Assembly (NCBI GenBank): GCA_001780825.1
Contig: MFIX01000089.1
Coordinates: 1-6,595, forward strand
DNA: 6,595 nucleotides
From: Candidatus Glassbacteria bacterium RIFCSPLOWO2_12_FULL_58_11
Lineage (GTDB): Bacteria > Gemmatimonadota > Glassbacteria > GWA2-58-10
Reading direction: 5' to 3'
Shown here: piece after piece, positions 6,230 to 6,595 of the stretch
Layout of the letters: every line of letters starts with the position of its first letter
How positions within the stretch are numbered: position 1 is the first letter of the stretch
Notes under the pieces: generated by a model
Databases searched by the model: none
Told to the model about the DNA's origin: nothing
The model's input: the letters and a program-made list of their open reading frames with translations, nothing else
Position numbers and translations under genes: made by a program

Positions 6230-6249
6230 TCCGGTCCTTGCCGACCGGA
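6230..6249 (-). terminator. Hairpin directly after the GH36 gene, possible terminator
   Basis: TCCGGTC (6230-6236) and GACCGGA (6243-6249) form a perfect seven-base-pair stem with a six-base loop, starting at the base after the galactosidase-like stop codon. No T-run follows on the minus strand, so it may instead protect the transcript end or act with Rho. Confidence 0.4.
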
Positions 6250-6595
6250 TCACATTCTTTTCAGCACGATAATCCGGCTCGCGTAGTTGCCTCTAAGCCC
6301 GGGCAATATCCCTCGCTCCAGCAGCACGAGGCCCTCTAGGTCCTCGCTGCGCTCGCCGTAATCTACCCGGTAAACTGCTGAAGGGTCGAGACCGTGTAAT
6401 AGCAGGAGGCCCGAGCCGGAAAAAGCCGGGGTCGCCATAGTCTCGGTCTCGAGTGTCTGGTAGACGAACACCGCGCTCTCAGTGCTGTCGCGGGAGACGA
6501 ACTGCACGGCCATGCGGTCGGCCTGGAAGGGGTCCCACAGGCGGTACTGGTCGCCGAGCTGGATCGTGCGGCGCAGGCTCTTGTAGCGGCCGATC
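6250..6595 (-). CDS. Alpha-galactosidase-like (GH36) glycoside hydrolase, C-terminal end only
   Basis: The frame is open to the window edge, so 114 C-terminal residues are seen and the true start lies beyond; the ATG at 6513 is internal. The visible part reads YKSLRRTIQLGDQYRLWDPF, then AVQFVSRD, SAVFVYQTLE, HGLDPSAVYRVDY and LLERGILPGLRGNYAS. This order matches the end of the (beta/alpha)8 domain and the C-terminal beta-sandwich of GH36 alpha-galactosidases, which hydrolyse terminal alpha-1,6-linked galactose from oligosaccharides such as melibiose and raffinose. The two catalytic Asp residues lie upstream and cannot be checked. Related GH36 activities, such as alpha-N-acetylgalactosaminidase, share this region, so the substrate is not certain. 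Confidence 0.8.
   Translation of the reverse strand, partial: IGRYKSLRRTIQLGDQYRLWDPFQADRMAVQFVSRDSTESAVFVYQTLETETMATPAFSGSGLLLLHGLDPSAVYRVDYGERSEDLEGLVLLERGILPGLRGNYASRIIVLKRM

Overview
The window looks like a GC-rich genome of the FCB superphylum (Fibrobacteres-Chlorobi-Bacteroidetes and allied candidate phyla). The best clue is the C-terminus of the first protein, an Asn-Pro-Phe-Asn-Pro-Ser motif followed by a FlgD-like beta domain. This is the type A sorting signature of cargo for the type IX secretion system, which is largely confined to that group. I cannot place the organism more finely. There are five protein genes, two of them cut by the window edges, and two substantial intergenic regions.

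Plus strand, 1-3140: the 3' part of a large secreted subtilisin-like (S8) protease gene, followed through an ATGA start/stop overlap by a putative outer-membrane lipoprotein gene of unknown function. They form a probable two-gene operon acting at or outside the cell surface. A hairpin with a T-run at 3148-3187 is a plausible terminator.

Convergent gap, 3141-3566: this contains no credible gene but is dense in inverted repeats. At 3210-3371 several helices abut in a way that suggests a folded RNA or a structured repeat. At 3384-3450 there is a REP-like palindrome cluster that reads GTAGGGGC on the minus strand.

Minus strand, 6595-3567: in transcription order, the 3' end of an alpha-galactosidase-like (GH36) gene; a 368-base gap with a candidate promoter and several palindromes; a small gene of the adenosine-specific kinase family (PF04008); a strong intrinsic terminator; and a secreted M48 zinc metalloprotease. 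The metalloprotease carries an unusual Ada-like Cys/His cluster between its signal peptide and its catalytic domain. The intervening terminator and separate ribosome binding sites suggest these are largely independent transcription units.

No tRNA, rRNA, CRISPR array, insertion sequence or integrase was seen. The most novel leads are the structured and repeat region at 3200-3450 and the Ada-like/M48 domain combination.
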